A stretch of 64,000 nt of DNA, taken from Ramazzottius varieornatus. Taxonomy: Eukaryota; Tardigrada; Eutardigrada; Parachela; Ramazzottiidae. How positions within the stretch are numbered: the first letter of the stretch is position 1; each line of letters begins with the position of its first letter. Location of the stretch: assembly GCA_001949185.1 (NCBI GenBank), contig BDGG01000004.1:2536278-2600277 (forward strand). The letters are read 5' to 3'. Shown here in pieces: positions 23,822 to 34,956 of the stretch. A program made the position numbers and the translations under genes. Under the pieces are notes generated by a model, which made no database searches, was not told the DNA's origin, and saw only the letters and a program-made list of their open reading frames with translations.

Positions 23822-26195
23822 TCAACCGTCAATAACAGAAATCGCGAACTGCGATATGTCCAGAGGTGCATCGTGGAATCTGCTGATGAACGGGTGCTTC
23901 AACAGGTCCACGTATTTTGGTCGTTCTTCCGCTTTCTTCTTGCAGCTGAAAGTTAAAGCTCTATAAGTCTATTAGTAACGACGTCTCACCTATCATACTA
24001 TTAAAACATCATGCTGAATAACGAAAACATACCAGAGACTGATGAAATCTCGAAATTCGTCAGTAAACCCCTCCGCCGGAAGAGAAGGAGCAGGCTGAGG
24101 AGTAGGAAACCCACGAATAGAATTTTCGTGAGAATATTGTGAACGTATGCTTACCCCGCCAACCACTTGTTGCATCTGCTGGAAAGGATTCTTCCATGTC
24201 TTGTAGGGATGAGTGCCCGTCGCCACCTCAATCTGCGATGAATGTAAAGCTAGCATTCTGGCTCCGACTATTAAAGCCAAGAACCCACTACAGTCCAGTC
24301 GCTCGAGATGTGTACATCGCACTTCGATTTCAAAACTGCAAAATCACAGTGAGCACAAGACTGCTCGCCATAGCCCTTATTGATTGATTGTTTGTTCATT
24401 CACGCAACAAAGGCAGCCTGTTGCACAGAAAACATGTAGCTGATCTTTGCTCAAATTTATTGGCCGTAGCCTCTTAACGTCACTTTCTTTTGTTTTTTTT
24501 CAAGCTATATGGTAAATGTTTGGCTGGTGGCAAGTTAAAATCGAAGTGCCATGTACACATCTCGAGCGACTGGACTGTACTTCCTCATTCCTACCAGTGA
24601 AATGCCCACGCTCCAAACGTCCGAACGAATATCAAACCCGGCCGAATCCTCAGAGCTTGGAGCCACCTACCACATCACGTCTGCTAACACCATAATCAAA
24701 AAAGCAGAACAAGCAACTGCTCTCTCGCTCTGCAGAACCGTCGACTCACCCTTTCCGGCTGCAAGAAAATATCGTCATTACGGTTATCGTTATTAGTGTT
24801 TCCATTCGAGGAATGTATGACAGCGAGGCGTCTTACCGACATGTACAAGGAACATCCAACGTTGCGAGTTTTGGCCAAAGACTGGACCAGCTGTCCGCTA
24901 ATCCCGAAATCACAAAGCTTCACTTCGCCCTTTCGCGAGAGAAGAACGTTGCTGCAACAGTGACAGACTCATCGGTAAGGTATGGTGAAACTCATTAAAT
25001 GAGAAAAAACCCATCACTTCTGTTTTACCTAGGCTTTACATCGCGATGCATGATGTTCAGCTGCTCCTTTAGAAACTGCAAGCCGCTAACAATCTGCAAA
25101 TTACCCAATGGACCCGGTTGAAACTACAGAATTGCACTGGACCGGGTGCATTGAGCGTTTACCGCAAAGGTGATAAACCCAAGAACTTCATCCGGAAAAG
25201 TGCGTCCTTGTGCGAAGAGCTTTTTGTAGAATTGCTCTGTAAAGCACTCTGTTCACTTCCGGGTACAGAAGTTTCGAGACTCGTTCACTTGTGCATACCC
25301 AATGATATGTCCATCACCTCCATACATATCCACAAGTCTCCCTGCATCAAAATCGTCATGAACCACTCTACGTCGAGTATATCAGATGACTGGGTTCACC
25401 TCACAGAACAGGGCACCGTATGAGCGAACAACGTAAGGGCATTTTCCGCAGCTCATCTGATTCACCTAGAACGAAATACCGTTCTACAGCTAAGACCCGT
25501 TAACTAACTTATTTTGCTTACGTTCAAATCCATCAACATTCGTTTCCGCTCTTCTGGATCGTCGGTGGAACGAATTCTCTGCAACAGACAATGTCCATAC
25601 TTAACAACATCTTCGAAAGCTGGTCAGTGTGTCACAAAACTTCCACATATTGGAACGCTGAAACACAGACAAACCGCACCACCAATGGAACATCAATCGA
25701 AGTGACGCATTCCATAATTTCACAAGCCCACAGAATGCGCCACATCGAAATGATTAGTCTGCCAGGCGTAATACCAATTTCATCGCCGTGACCAGAACTC
25801 ACATACCTTGACGGCAAACTCAAATCCACTCTCTTTATGTCGAACCCTGTCCACTTGACCGTACTGACCACGTCCGAGCGATCCTAGTTGTTCCAAGTCG
25901 GCAGCTGAAACCTGATAGGGAGTGTCCCTGGTATCAAACATCATAGCTGCTCGAGAGTCCAGATCAGGATGGGGCACCGCACTAAAAACCACAGCACCAC
26001 AATCACCAGTCTACTTCGACCAACTCGGATAGCGTGGCTTACTGATCGGCAGATGGTGTACGAGCTTGTTGAGAAATCTTTGCGATGACTGGCCGGGGCT
26101 TTCTGCCTGGACCGACTAGAAACAGCAACAAATACTCCAGCACAAAGTCAAGTTAAAAAGACAAGCTTCTGGCAATAGGATCGCTTACGCGACAT
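23822..26195 (-). CDS. MAP kinase kinase, MKK3/MKK6 type (p38 activator)
   Basis: Fourteen exons: 26195-26189, 26115-26043, 25981-25807, 25578-25522, 25465-25400, 25341-25299, 25236-25163, 25093-25029, 24951-24837, 24758-24750, 24666-24595, 24232-24155, 24094-24033 and 23945-23822. They total 1020 nt, or 339 residues (MKK6 is about 334). Visible elements are a basic docking motif near the N-terminus (GRKPRPVIAKI), the Gly loop LGRGQYGQV, Lys85 in FAVK, HRDVKPSN with Asp183, DFG at 201-203, and the activation pair Ser211/Thr215 in SLAKT. PFQQMQQVV and PSLPAEGF-DEF-DFISLC near the C-terminus favour MKK3/6 over MKK4. The enzyme should phosphorylate p38 on Thr-Gly-Tyr. The usual YMAPER is YMSPER. 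Exon 10 is only 9 nt (Pro-Glu-Arg) and exon 1 only 7 nt. Confidence 0.94.
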
Positions 26196-27512
26196 CGTGC
26201 TCGGGGAAAGTTGGATCAGTCAACGGATAGACCGAAGGCAGTCGAAGGTCCGGAATTACGGTGCGAAGTTAACTGAAAGTAGACTGAAGACACAATCAAC
26301 GGAGTCTCTCAAACCCAGTGTCCACACAGAGTAGAGGTCTCTTGCAGTGCAGTCGGAGCCTCAGCCGAGTAACGATACTTGATCAGAAACCTGGAAAACA
26401 ATAGCAAGTCCCAACGGAAGTTGGAAAGCATAGGAATGTGGAAGTTGGGAGTTAGGGAAGAGAGGCTATACCGTTGACGTCGGCGCATGTTATGTTATGC
26501 GTGATAGTGACAGTACAACCTGACAAGAATGCTCGTGGTACGAACAATCAGATTTCTCCCAAAAGTTTCTCCCATCCAGCCTCCTCCGTGATCGAGACCG
26601 TCATTTGTTCTTGACATCACATTATAGTAAATAAAAAGAGAAATTCTTTACACGTATGTTTTAGCACGGGCGCTTGGTACTACGCTGCATTCTACCTTTT
26701 GATTCTGGTTACAGAAAGACGAGAATAACCTTCGGTCAGCGAAGGCTATATAAAGCCGGTTCTCTCAAAAGAGCAGTGGAAATGGTCTGGGGTCTGTCTG
26801 CTGTTTCAGATGCTTAGCCTTTGTGATAAGGAAGCCAGGGCGCATTTAGCAGGTCAGAATTTCCGCTCGTTTGAGCTAGTTTGGGTGTATTTGTAGGCAG
26901 GCGCATTTTCCCACTAACTCGGTAGCCATCCCTTGATTGAGAGATTGGAGGAGCTTCAGGTGGGCAGTGTTTTCTACTACAGTCGTGTAAACTTAGCCCA
27001 GCCATTTCTAGGAACTCGCTCGGCCTGTTGCTGACTGCGTTTCCTTTTTGCTTCTTCCAGAATTATGAATGAAATCTCGTCCTGAGTTCCGACCCTCGTA
27101 CTTTAACGAACTCCGCCTCCAGCTCCTGACAGGGGATAGGTCGAATTTACGTGGTTGCCGTAGCTGTGGACCCGGAAGTAGTTTATTGGATCTTGACAGA
27201 AAAGGTTACCCGACAGCGAGCGGACAACTTTCGTAAGCACTGCACAACGAGGAATAACTAATTTTTTTGCTAATAAACAGTAAAACGTTGGAGGAGAACA
27301 GAGAGATTTAGACGCTGGGTTCTGGAATGAGTACGTCAGGGAGCTCTACATGAAACTAGATTTGACCATGGGCTCCGGAGCAACACTGAATTAGAACAAA
27401 CTGACTACACGTGTAAAGATCATAGAAAGTATGGCTTTAGGATTACCGGTTACCGTTCACAATAAGGAAAACATCATTTTACGCATGCAGGGCTAGCGAA
27501 GCCAACAAACAC
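26196..27512. other. Intergenic between MAP2K and tyrosine hydroxylase
   Basis: About 1.3 kb including the MAP2K promoter and 5' UTR and the 3' UTR of the tyrosine hydroxylase gene. CTATATAAAGCC near 26749 is TATA-like and lies some 550 bp upstream of the MAP2K ATG, but reads on the plus strand. No coding similarity or repeat was seen. Confidence 0.45.
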
Positions 27513-30027
27513 TCAAGCTGTGCGAAGATTTGTCAAAATGGTCATGGCGTTGTACAGGTGATCCACTTGCGCCTTCAAAGTTCGGAATCGATACAAAAGT
27601 TTTTCCGCAGTGTCCAGCACATCGATGGTTTGTGTGTCTGTGTTGTAGTGCACGGCAAACGGTCGTTTCATGGTGGCAGTATACTGCCTGCAAATTTAAC
27701 AGAAACTGAACGTTACAAGTATCGAACAAGTAAAGAGGGGAAGGGACAAAAATCACAATCTAAAAACTAGCGTATCATACCGGAATTTGATCTTGGCGTC
27801 TTCGAAGCTGTCGGCAACGAAGTACACGCTTTGGTAATTTTGATCTTGGTAGGGCTCTACTGCCGTAGAGAAAGGTTCGAAAGGTCGCCGCTCTGCAATC
27901 AAGATAGTTAGATCTCGTCGGTTCGGTAAATATCATTTATTGCCGAACGAATGCCTACCGGGAACGTCAGACAAAGCATGTTCAAGTTCACCATACGATG
28001 ACAGCAAGCCGGCTCCATAAGCCTTTATTCCATCTGGCTCTTTGCATAGTCCGAACTCAACCGTGAACCAATACAACTACAACCCGAGGATTCGTGACAT
28101 TTACCGGCTTCCGCAAAGAAGATCATATCGAGAAAAATCGAAGAATTTGTGGAACTCGTACCGTCGACAGCTTAGTTATCTCATCGTCCGACACGCCCAA
28201 CGAAGCTAGACCAATTTCTTGAGAAAACTCAGCGAACTCTGGGTCGGCCAGTAGTGGCACATGTCCTAGTAACTCATGAACGCAGTCCCTGAAAATACTG
28301 ATTTTAGTTAACCCCATAAACTTTTATCGAGTGAGATATCTCGACAACATACGGTTCAGGCGAGTGCATCGGTTTGGAGGCGTGTCTCGTGTACTGCGTG
28401 CATTGGAAGACCCGGAACGCCAGCGAAGACAGAAAGTCGCGAGCCGACAGAAGACCAGCACATGGTCCTACAAAACAAGAAGGGCGAACTGACGTTTCGG
28501 CCACCAGCCAAGGCTGCTCAGAACTGGCGACTTCCTCGCAATACGGCGCACTTACGTAAAGTGAAGCCGGATCGATCTAAGACAAGTATTGCCGTGTTAG
28601 CAGAGAACGAACTGGTCACTCGAAACCCGGGTGCAGATCTAAAACTTACTGCGCATGAATTTGGAGACATCCTGAAGTTGTGGAATGAAGTTTTCAGAGT
28701 AGACGCCTTCTTTCTCCAAAAGAGCAAATACGTCGCGATAGGTCTTGCATGTGTGGGTCGGATGGAGCTTCTTCAGTTGCCGATAGATCACCTTCCACAC
28801 TTCCACCTCTTCTGGCGCGTATTCGACCGCAGGGATTGGGTCGCCCCTGAAGCGAACGAATATTGTTTAACTTCTGGCAATCTTCAGCGAACGCTTTTCG
28901 ACGTACGAGATACAGAATTATAAATAATATGACATGGTATGTTTCGTAAACGGCAACACTGTTGACTTACTGGCGGTAAGTGAATGCTACATCGGCAATC
29001 TTCTGACGTCGAGCACGATAGGCTTGATCTGACCATCCCTAAAGGGAAATCGGGAAAAAATACAGTTCATCAGTGTACGTGGGAGGCGACATTGTCTGAC
29101 GAAGGGCTTGATTACCGGATGGTCATGGTCCAGCTCAGGCTCATACTTTGTCATGAGATGATTACAGTTATCTAAGTCAGTAATGGAACGAGGGAACCAT
29201 GGGTCCTTGATGGATAGCGGTTGCTCCGAAAGAACGATCAGTTCCGCCACAAATTCCATGTGTTTAAGCTCCTTCGCGCCCGCTAACAATGACATCAAGC
29301 TGCTTTGCACGCTAATAAGGACGTCAAACTCCCGCCCTATCTTCTTTGCAGCACGCGATTCGATGTGCTGAACTTGCACATTGTTTTTCTGTAGAGACAA
29401 AAATCGAGCGTTAGTCCCAGTTTCTGATTACTATAACGAAACCCAATCAAACTACCAGCCGGAAGTGATCAATCTGAAAAGCTCCATCAAGGAGAAAATC
29501 GACCGTCATTTTCACGTGTCGCCACTGGTCTTCCTCTGACCTTTCCCATTTAGTTTCTGCCATCTGTGTGCTCTATTCAAACTCGCCAGGTGTCGGAAGT
29601 TCGCGTATTTCTATCTTCAATTTTCGTACATATACGGTCGTACGTCAGCTCGGAAAACTGTTTCTAGTACTGTTGGAAATTTTAATAGTATGGAGGAGCA
29701 CGGGTATCTGACCTGAAGGCTGGGCAGGATTTGAGCCAAGCACTGTAGTCCCTTTCGAAGAGATACCATCAGAGTACTCGAAAGGACTGTCGACTCCTGG
29801 TCCTGTGTGTCCAGATTTTCTTTAGCCCATTCGTTCGCCAGGATGAGGTCGCTGTCGTCCTCGTCCAAGGCCGGCAGCTTGTGGTCCTCCCGATGCTTGA
29901 TCGAGTTGCGACGGTGCTGGCTCAGTATGCGCTCTTCGGCTTCTTTGTTGACTTCCGCATCGAACTTCGCATCGTCAACCAAGCTCCGGTTCTTCCCGGA
30001 ATAACCATTCTGTGGGAGACTGGACAT
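27513..30027 (-). CDS. TH: Tyrosine 3-monooxygenase (tyrosine hydroxylase)
   Basis: Ten exons for the long form: 30027-29713, 29388-29116, 29038-28971, 28846-28650, 28576-28556, 28467-28353, 28288-28162, 28076-27959, 27892-27781 and 27687-27513. They total 1521 nt, or 506 residues (fly TH is about 508). The regulatory N-terminus carries [10 protein letters not shown], the counterpart of the PKA-regulated Ser40 region, and RRNSI. An ACT-type fold follows ([13 protein letters not shown]), then the catalytic domain. Iron ligands are His334 and His339 in HELLGH and Glu379 in [30 protein letters not shown] and [15 protein letters not shown] fit TH better than tryptophan or phenylalanine hydroxylase. 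TH converts tyrosine to L-DOPA with tetrahydrobiopterin, the limiting step for dopamine and for cuticle catechols. Exon 5 is a 21 nt microexon. A further in-frame exon at 29563-29456 is probably alternative. Confidence 0.95.
29456..29563 (-). CDS. TH: Candidate alternative first/ACT exon of tyrosine hydroxylase
   Basis: This 108 nt exon (36 codons, phase 0 at both ends) begins with an ATG placed directly after a CACACAG acceptor-like site and ends at a GTAGTT donor. It encodes a hydrophilic start ([12 protein letters not shown]) followed by [20 protein letters not shown], which fits the first strand and helix of the ACT fold. It would join the same downstream exon ([12 protein letters not shown]) as the end of the long first exon ([19 protein letters not shown]). 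Using both would duplicate that part of the fold, so alternative use is more likely: a 437-residue form lacking the N-terminal phosphosites versus the 506-residue form. The assignment is inferred from sequence only. Confidence 0.55.
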
Positions 30028-31563
30028 GTTACAATACTGGTACTATACGTGAAACAGAAACATCGGCAAATCTAGAGCTAGGAGTGAACCACGGAGTAGA
30101 TTTTAACCATTACCTCAACGCTGTAGGACTTTTTGATGACCATCCTAAGCTTAGTGCCAGCGCCATTGACGACGCTTCCCGAGGTCGACATTGCACCGGA
30201 AATGGACTAAGTGTCGATCAACAATAACCTTCACTCCTTGTAAGATGCAGAAGTCAGTAATAACTTTAAAGTGCGCTTTCCTTTGACAGGTTCCTTGCCA
30301 CAGCAAAAACCTTACTCTGACGAAACCCGGAGAAAGGACAGAATGATCGCGGGAAGGTCAAGATGAAACTCTTATACCCCCAAGATCAAGTTGGAAGAGA
30401 ATGCGCGCCCAGCCTTCTCCTCTTCCTCATCCGCGCAGCCCACAGAGAAACTGCTAACGCGACATGGAGTTGTATGTGGATCTACAGTGGCGGAACCTTT
30501 ATCGGCATCAGTTTCAAGGAAATGCTCAGTAGAAAGGGAACTTTGTCCTTTGTTGTTTGAATCGATCACTACACGTACGAAGACGCGTACGGTGCGTTCA
30601 ACATGACGACCGGAAGGACCGGCACTAACACCTTCGGCACTCTGTCGTTCTTTCGAGTGCTCACCGGATGTCGTTTGGACAACAAAGATCTGTCAAAACT
30701 ACATCGAAGTACACTTCATTTGGCGAGGATACGGCTTTCTCTTCAGGGACAGGTTTCGATCGTTAGACCTGACACTTTTGGCCCTGCGTGCATCTACCGA
30801 CGTGTTTCGCCTGCCGAACCTTACTTCCGCCTCTAACAGGATAGTGGACAAAGTAAGTGTAACAGCGACATGAGTACAATGCCATCGCTCTTCATCAGTC
30901 GATTGCGCTCGACGGCGTTTCGGGCAGGCTAAGTGAAATATTGTGTTCCCGTTTGGTGTCACAGTGTGACGTAAGTCAACCTTAGAAAGTCAACAAAGGT
31001 GTAATTGAGCGTGACTGAAGAAACTCCGCCATTAGGTCCACAACAGACGGTCGCTTGGCCATTGTACACACTCCTGTAACGATGGGATATTCTTGGGACT
31101 GCCATTGATCGTTCTTATACCAACAGCACAAACCTCATGCTGCCGTACTTCCTCGATTCGTCATTAAAACAGCCGAGGAAATCGATATAAAGACTTGCAT
31201 AAAGGCATCATTCTGAAATGTACTTAGAGGGTCAAACTGAAAACCTGGTCAAAAAGTGACCTTATAAGATGTCGTGAAAGCTCGACTAACCTCTAAGCTG
31301 CTGCTGGGGCAAAAGCCGCCATTTAGTGCTTAGAAAATTTTTGAGCCTTGTGTTTCAGAATGTGAAGTGGGTAATTTTCTTCGGGAAACCCTTATGCAAA
31401 GTACGGTCGCTCCTGGAGGAGAAAATACACAATAGCACCAAACGCGTGTAATGTATAGGAGAATACAGTAGTTCGAGCAAGTTTTGAGAACATCTTTTGG
31501 ATTTATCCTGAGCAGTGCCATCTATCATAAAGGTGAACAAGGAACCACACCAATGTTGTTCCT
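30028..31563. other. Intergenic upstream of tyrosine hydroxylase
   Basis: About 1.5 kb holding the promoter side of TH and the 3' end of the claudin-like gene. A CCCACAG site just inside the TH start could also accept an upstream non-coding exon. The plus-strand frame 30391-30606 is Ser/Thr-rich with no recognisable family. No repeats were noticed. Confidence 0.45.
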
Positions 31564-32797
31564 TCAGTATACTTTGGCGAGGATGGCTGGTGCATCCGAT
31601 GTGCTTCTTCGGTATGCATCATGGCGGATTCTTCCACTTTGCAGCTTCTCTTCATAGATCGCCTTGACCACGACTTGCTGTTTGGAATGGCTATTGTGAT
31701 GGATCATCATCTCCAAGTTCTCTAGCTGGTCAAAGCTGCCCTTCGGAAAGAAACTCTGCTTGCGGCCTGATCCGACCCGTTCAGTATCAGCACGGGAAGG
31801 TCGTTGGCAGTGGGGATACGGACGCCAAAGACTCTCTATCACAGTGGAGACCAGAAGGATCACAGATGCGCAGACGGATCCAACCTGATAAAAATGATAC
31901 GACCACACATCAAGAAACGATGACAGATTTGAGCGACTCTATATTACCTGGATCCAGAAGCTGCTGCCGTACTGGACGCTACTAGCCACTGTTCGGCGCA
32001 TGGCCAGTGTGGCAAAGGCCAGGCAAATGCATGCAAATATCACAATGAAAATGGCACAGACCGCTTTTTGCGAAAGGGTTCGGCTGTTGAGACAGCAGCA
32101 TGGAGCTTCATTTCGGACTAGTCGAAATAGCTGGACGCTGGCCGTCAGCGTGCAGACGATAATCAAGAACTGGCAAAGTACCCCGCAAATGCCCGAAATG
32201 GCGCACCACGCTATGGAACACAAAGTCAGTTGTCAAAGATCCACATGCATTTTGTTATCAAACTTTCAATGTGTACTGACAGTGAATGTTATTAATTACT
32301 TTGATGGCATATAGGAATGCACTAAAATACTAGCGTGCGAGTACCTGGTAGCACGAATTTCCCGGCTTGGCCCACAGCACATCCATCGTCGAACTTCTTC
32401 TTGAGCAGGGTACGAATGCAAACTGCGAAAAGGCCAAAGTGTCCCGATTCATACCGTGCTTCTGTGGAGAAAGGCCAAATTCACGATAACATGCCAGATT
32501 CGATAGATATCACAGACAAGGATTTTTGTACATACCTTCATCAAGGATTTCGTATCTTCCCCAATCGTCCCCTGCTAACGCCAGGCCCTGCAATACAGTT
32601 GCAACGACGCAGGCTAGTATAGTGAAACACAAGGAGAAGGCAATGCCTTTTATCCGGCGATTCACGTCGAAGTTGAGAGTAGCGGATCGCTTCGAGGCTT
32701 TGGAATACTGCGACTGTTGTTGCTGTCGGAGAAATCCGGCCGGTGTTCTGTCCTTAATCAGTTGATATACGAAGTTTTGTCTGCTCGACGCATCCAT
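31564..32797 (-). CDS. Claudin-like / Clc-like four-transmembrane protein
   Basis: Four exons, 32797-32536, 32461-32345, 32210-31948 and 31884-31564, give 320 residues. TM1 is IAFSLCFTILACVVATVLQG. The first extracellular loop has Trp in GDDWGRYE and the GLF-x2-C-x14-C pattern (HFGLFAVCIRTLL ... DDGC), which resembles the W-GLW-C-C signature of the PMP22/EMP/claudin superfamily. TM2 (GVLCQFLIIVCTLTASVQLF), TM3 (AVCAIFIVIFACICLAFA) and TM4 (VGSVCASVILLVSTVI) follow, then a roughly 85-residue cytoplasmic tail. Such proteins sit at septate or tight junctions or modulate channels and receptors. The exact subfamily (claudin, Clc-like or a channel gamma subunit) cannot be fixed by eye. No PDZ ligand is evident at the end. 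Confidence 0.78.
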
Positions 32798-34956
32798 CTT
32801 TCACACTGGAAACATCGGCTGCAAGGGAAAGTTACACAGGATTCTTCTGCCACAAAAGTAGGCAGCGTTGCTGTTCGTCCATGCATCATCAACTTGGAAT
32901 GATCACGGTAGATCGACGATAGCTCCATCAGCTAAATTCCACTCGAGCAAAAGCATTCCCACTTTGTCCAGTTGAATTAGTCAGACAGTAATACCGATCC
33001 TTACCGTTAGCCTGCAGATAAAGGTCGCATACTATTGACGGTTCTAATCACAGAGCCCAGATGAAAATTGGATAATCAATCTTAAGTTCTGGATATTCGA
33101 TAATTCGACTAACATTTCGCTCGAGGCTTACGCTTGCAGCACGTAGTACAGCACGTTCTCCTGCAATGCAGGAACACATCGATCCAGATGCTTGAGATTC
33201 AGAACGCAGAATCAAAAACACTTCCGTTGTCCAGGAGAAGTATGCATCCGATGGTCCGGGAGGTGGGAGCAAAGGAAGATGGACAGTGGACAGTCTGTAC
33301 CTGTGTGGACTATGGAATCGAAATGACTGCTCTGGCCAGAAAAGATTTTTATGATCAACAGGTCGACCCTCCCTGAGCCAGCTGCCAGTTCAAGGGGGAC
33401 TTCAAGTGCACCCTGGGCATTTCGCCGATTTCGCAGTGCAGATGGGGAACTGGGGAGCCCGAGGGCTCTTAGGGTTCGATGGAAAAATCGGGCAAACATG
33501 TGGTTCTTCCCAGATTTTTCGTGTTTTCCTATTGGGTAAACTGAGGTGGCGGCTTAAGATAAAAATTTTTGTGTTGGATGGACCAGCTATCTTCATAATA
33601 TGCTCACTCTTCCCATTGAATTCGTGGCTGTCCGGAGTCCGGAAGAATGACCCACCGTTACTCTAGCGCGCTCTCGAGTCGAACCTACAGTACTAGATAA
33701 CGAACCTTCGTTTAGTCACGGGATTCAGTGATTGTCAGGCCCCAAGAGTATAGGAGACGCGAGTTTGCTCGATTGCAGAAACTCTTGAGGTTCGCCGGAG
33801 ATCCCGTTATGGTAATTTACCGTCATTTCCAGTTTCATTAGAAGCCAAATGTTTGTTTTTGGTAGTTCAGAACTGCGCGGTTCCATTTCCGCGTATGTTA
33901 AGGGGGCGTTTGTTTATGCGTGTATTTACGGACTCTTTCCCGGGGGTCGCTCTTGTTCGGAGTGTTTGGATGAGGTCACTTCCGCTCACATCAAAGGGCG
34001 ATGGTGCTGGTACGGGGGATGCATCAAAGCAAGGAAGAAGGAAAAATCAGAGTTAATTGGAAACGACAGTCGACGTCAAAAGTCACTTGCGTTGAGAGTC
34101 ATTCAAGCGTGCAGGATCAATCTTACTTTGAAATTACTGGAAAACAAATTGCAAGTCTGTGTTTGGCCAGCTAGCTTTAGGAGAAAGAAAAGAGGAGGAT
34201 AACCGTACGAGCACATCCGTTCTCCGGGCAGGCATTACGCAAAATCTGCAAGGCAAAGTGGCCAAGATCCTGTATGAGCATAGGGTTCTCGGTATTGACT
34301 GGAGCATGTCAACCGACGTCAAACAACGTCTCTTGCCTACTTCCTTCTTTGAACGCCCAAATAATGGCATACAGTGCTGGATTTCCTTTTCCTCCTTTTC
34401 ACACATCTGCTCTTTCTGCAGTTCATGACACTATGGCTAGCTATATAGTCAAGCCGGGCATGTACACCCGTCATTAGATTGTTTGAGGTCCCCATTTTTT
34501 ATTGCCGCTCATTTCGGTCGGATCACACATCAAGGTCCATATTCCCCATTGCGACGCAGCACGAAAGGTATTAGCACATCCCAGCATCGTTGCCACATTT
34601 GGACTGCCAATAATTTGATGATTAAGGATATTACTTCATAAAGCGATGTCAAGCGGCGAAAAGATGCAACGTTTTGTGACAAGGCCTGGAACGTGTGGCT
34701 TCCTTGTGACAATCAGTATCTGTCACGGCATCTGGACAGGACTGCACTTTTTAATTTGCCTTGTACAAAATTCACTCGCCCTATTCCCGTCATTATAGTC
34801 TCCTTAGATTTGTTCGATACATATACGCAATCCTAAGTTGCGGTAATGGACGTCAAACGAGTTCGGGCCTAATTTTAACCTACTTGTTCCTTTGCAGGTT
34901 TCTACTAACCGTCTTCCACCGTGTACTCGGCCCATCCTCGTATCTCTTCGCACAAT
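32798..34956. other. Intergenic between claudin-like and cystine-knot peptide genes
   Basis: About 2.2 kb that should contain both promoters, since the flanking genes point away from each other. A short inverted repeat lies near 33482-33522 (GAAAAATCGGG paired with CCCAGATTTTTC). The frames at 33849-34202 and 33406-33666 resemble no known family. Nothing else was recognised. Confidence 0.45.

Noticed and set aside
24033-24232. MKK4 assignment for the MAP2K gene
   Set aside because: The activation segment alone could fit MKK4, but PFQQMQQVV and the PSLPAEGF-type segment match MKK3/6 better.
28462-28923. 153-codon plus-strand frame
   Set aside because: It is antisense to well-supported tyrosine hydroxylase exons (28846-28650, 28576-28556) and resembles no protein.
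27513-30027. Phenylalanine or tryptophan hydroxylase assignment
   Set aside because: [27 protein letters not shown] and the N-terminal SLVDDAKF region are those of tyrosine hydroxylase.
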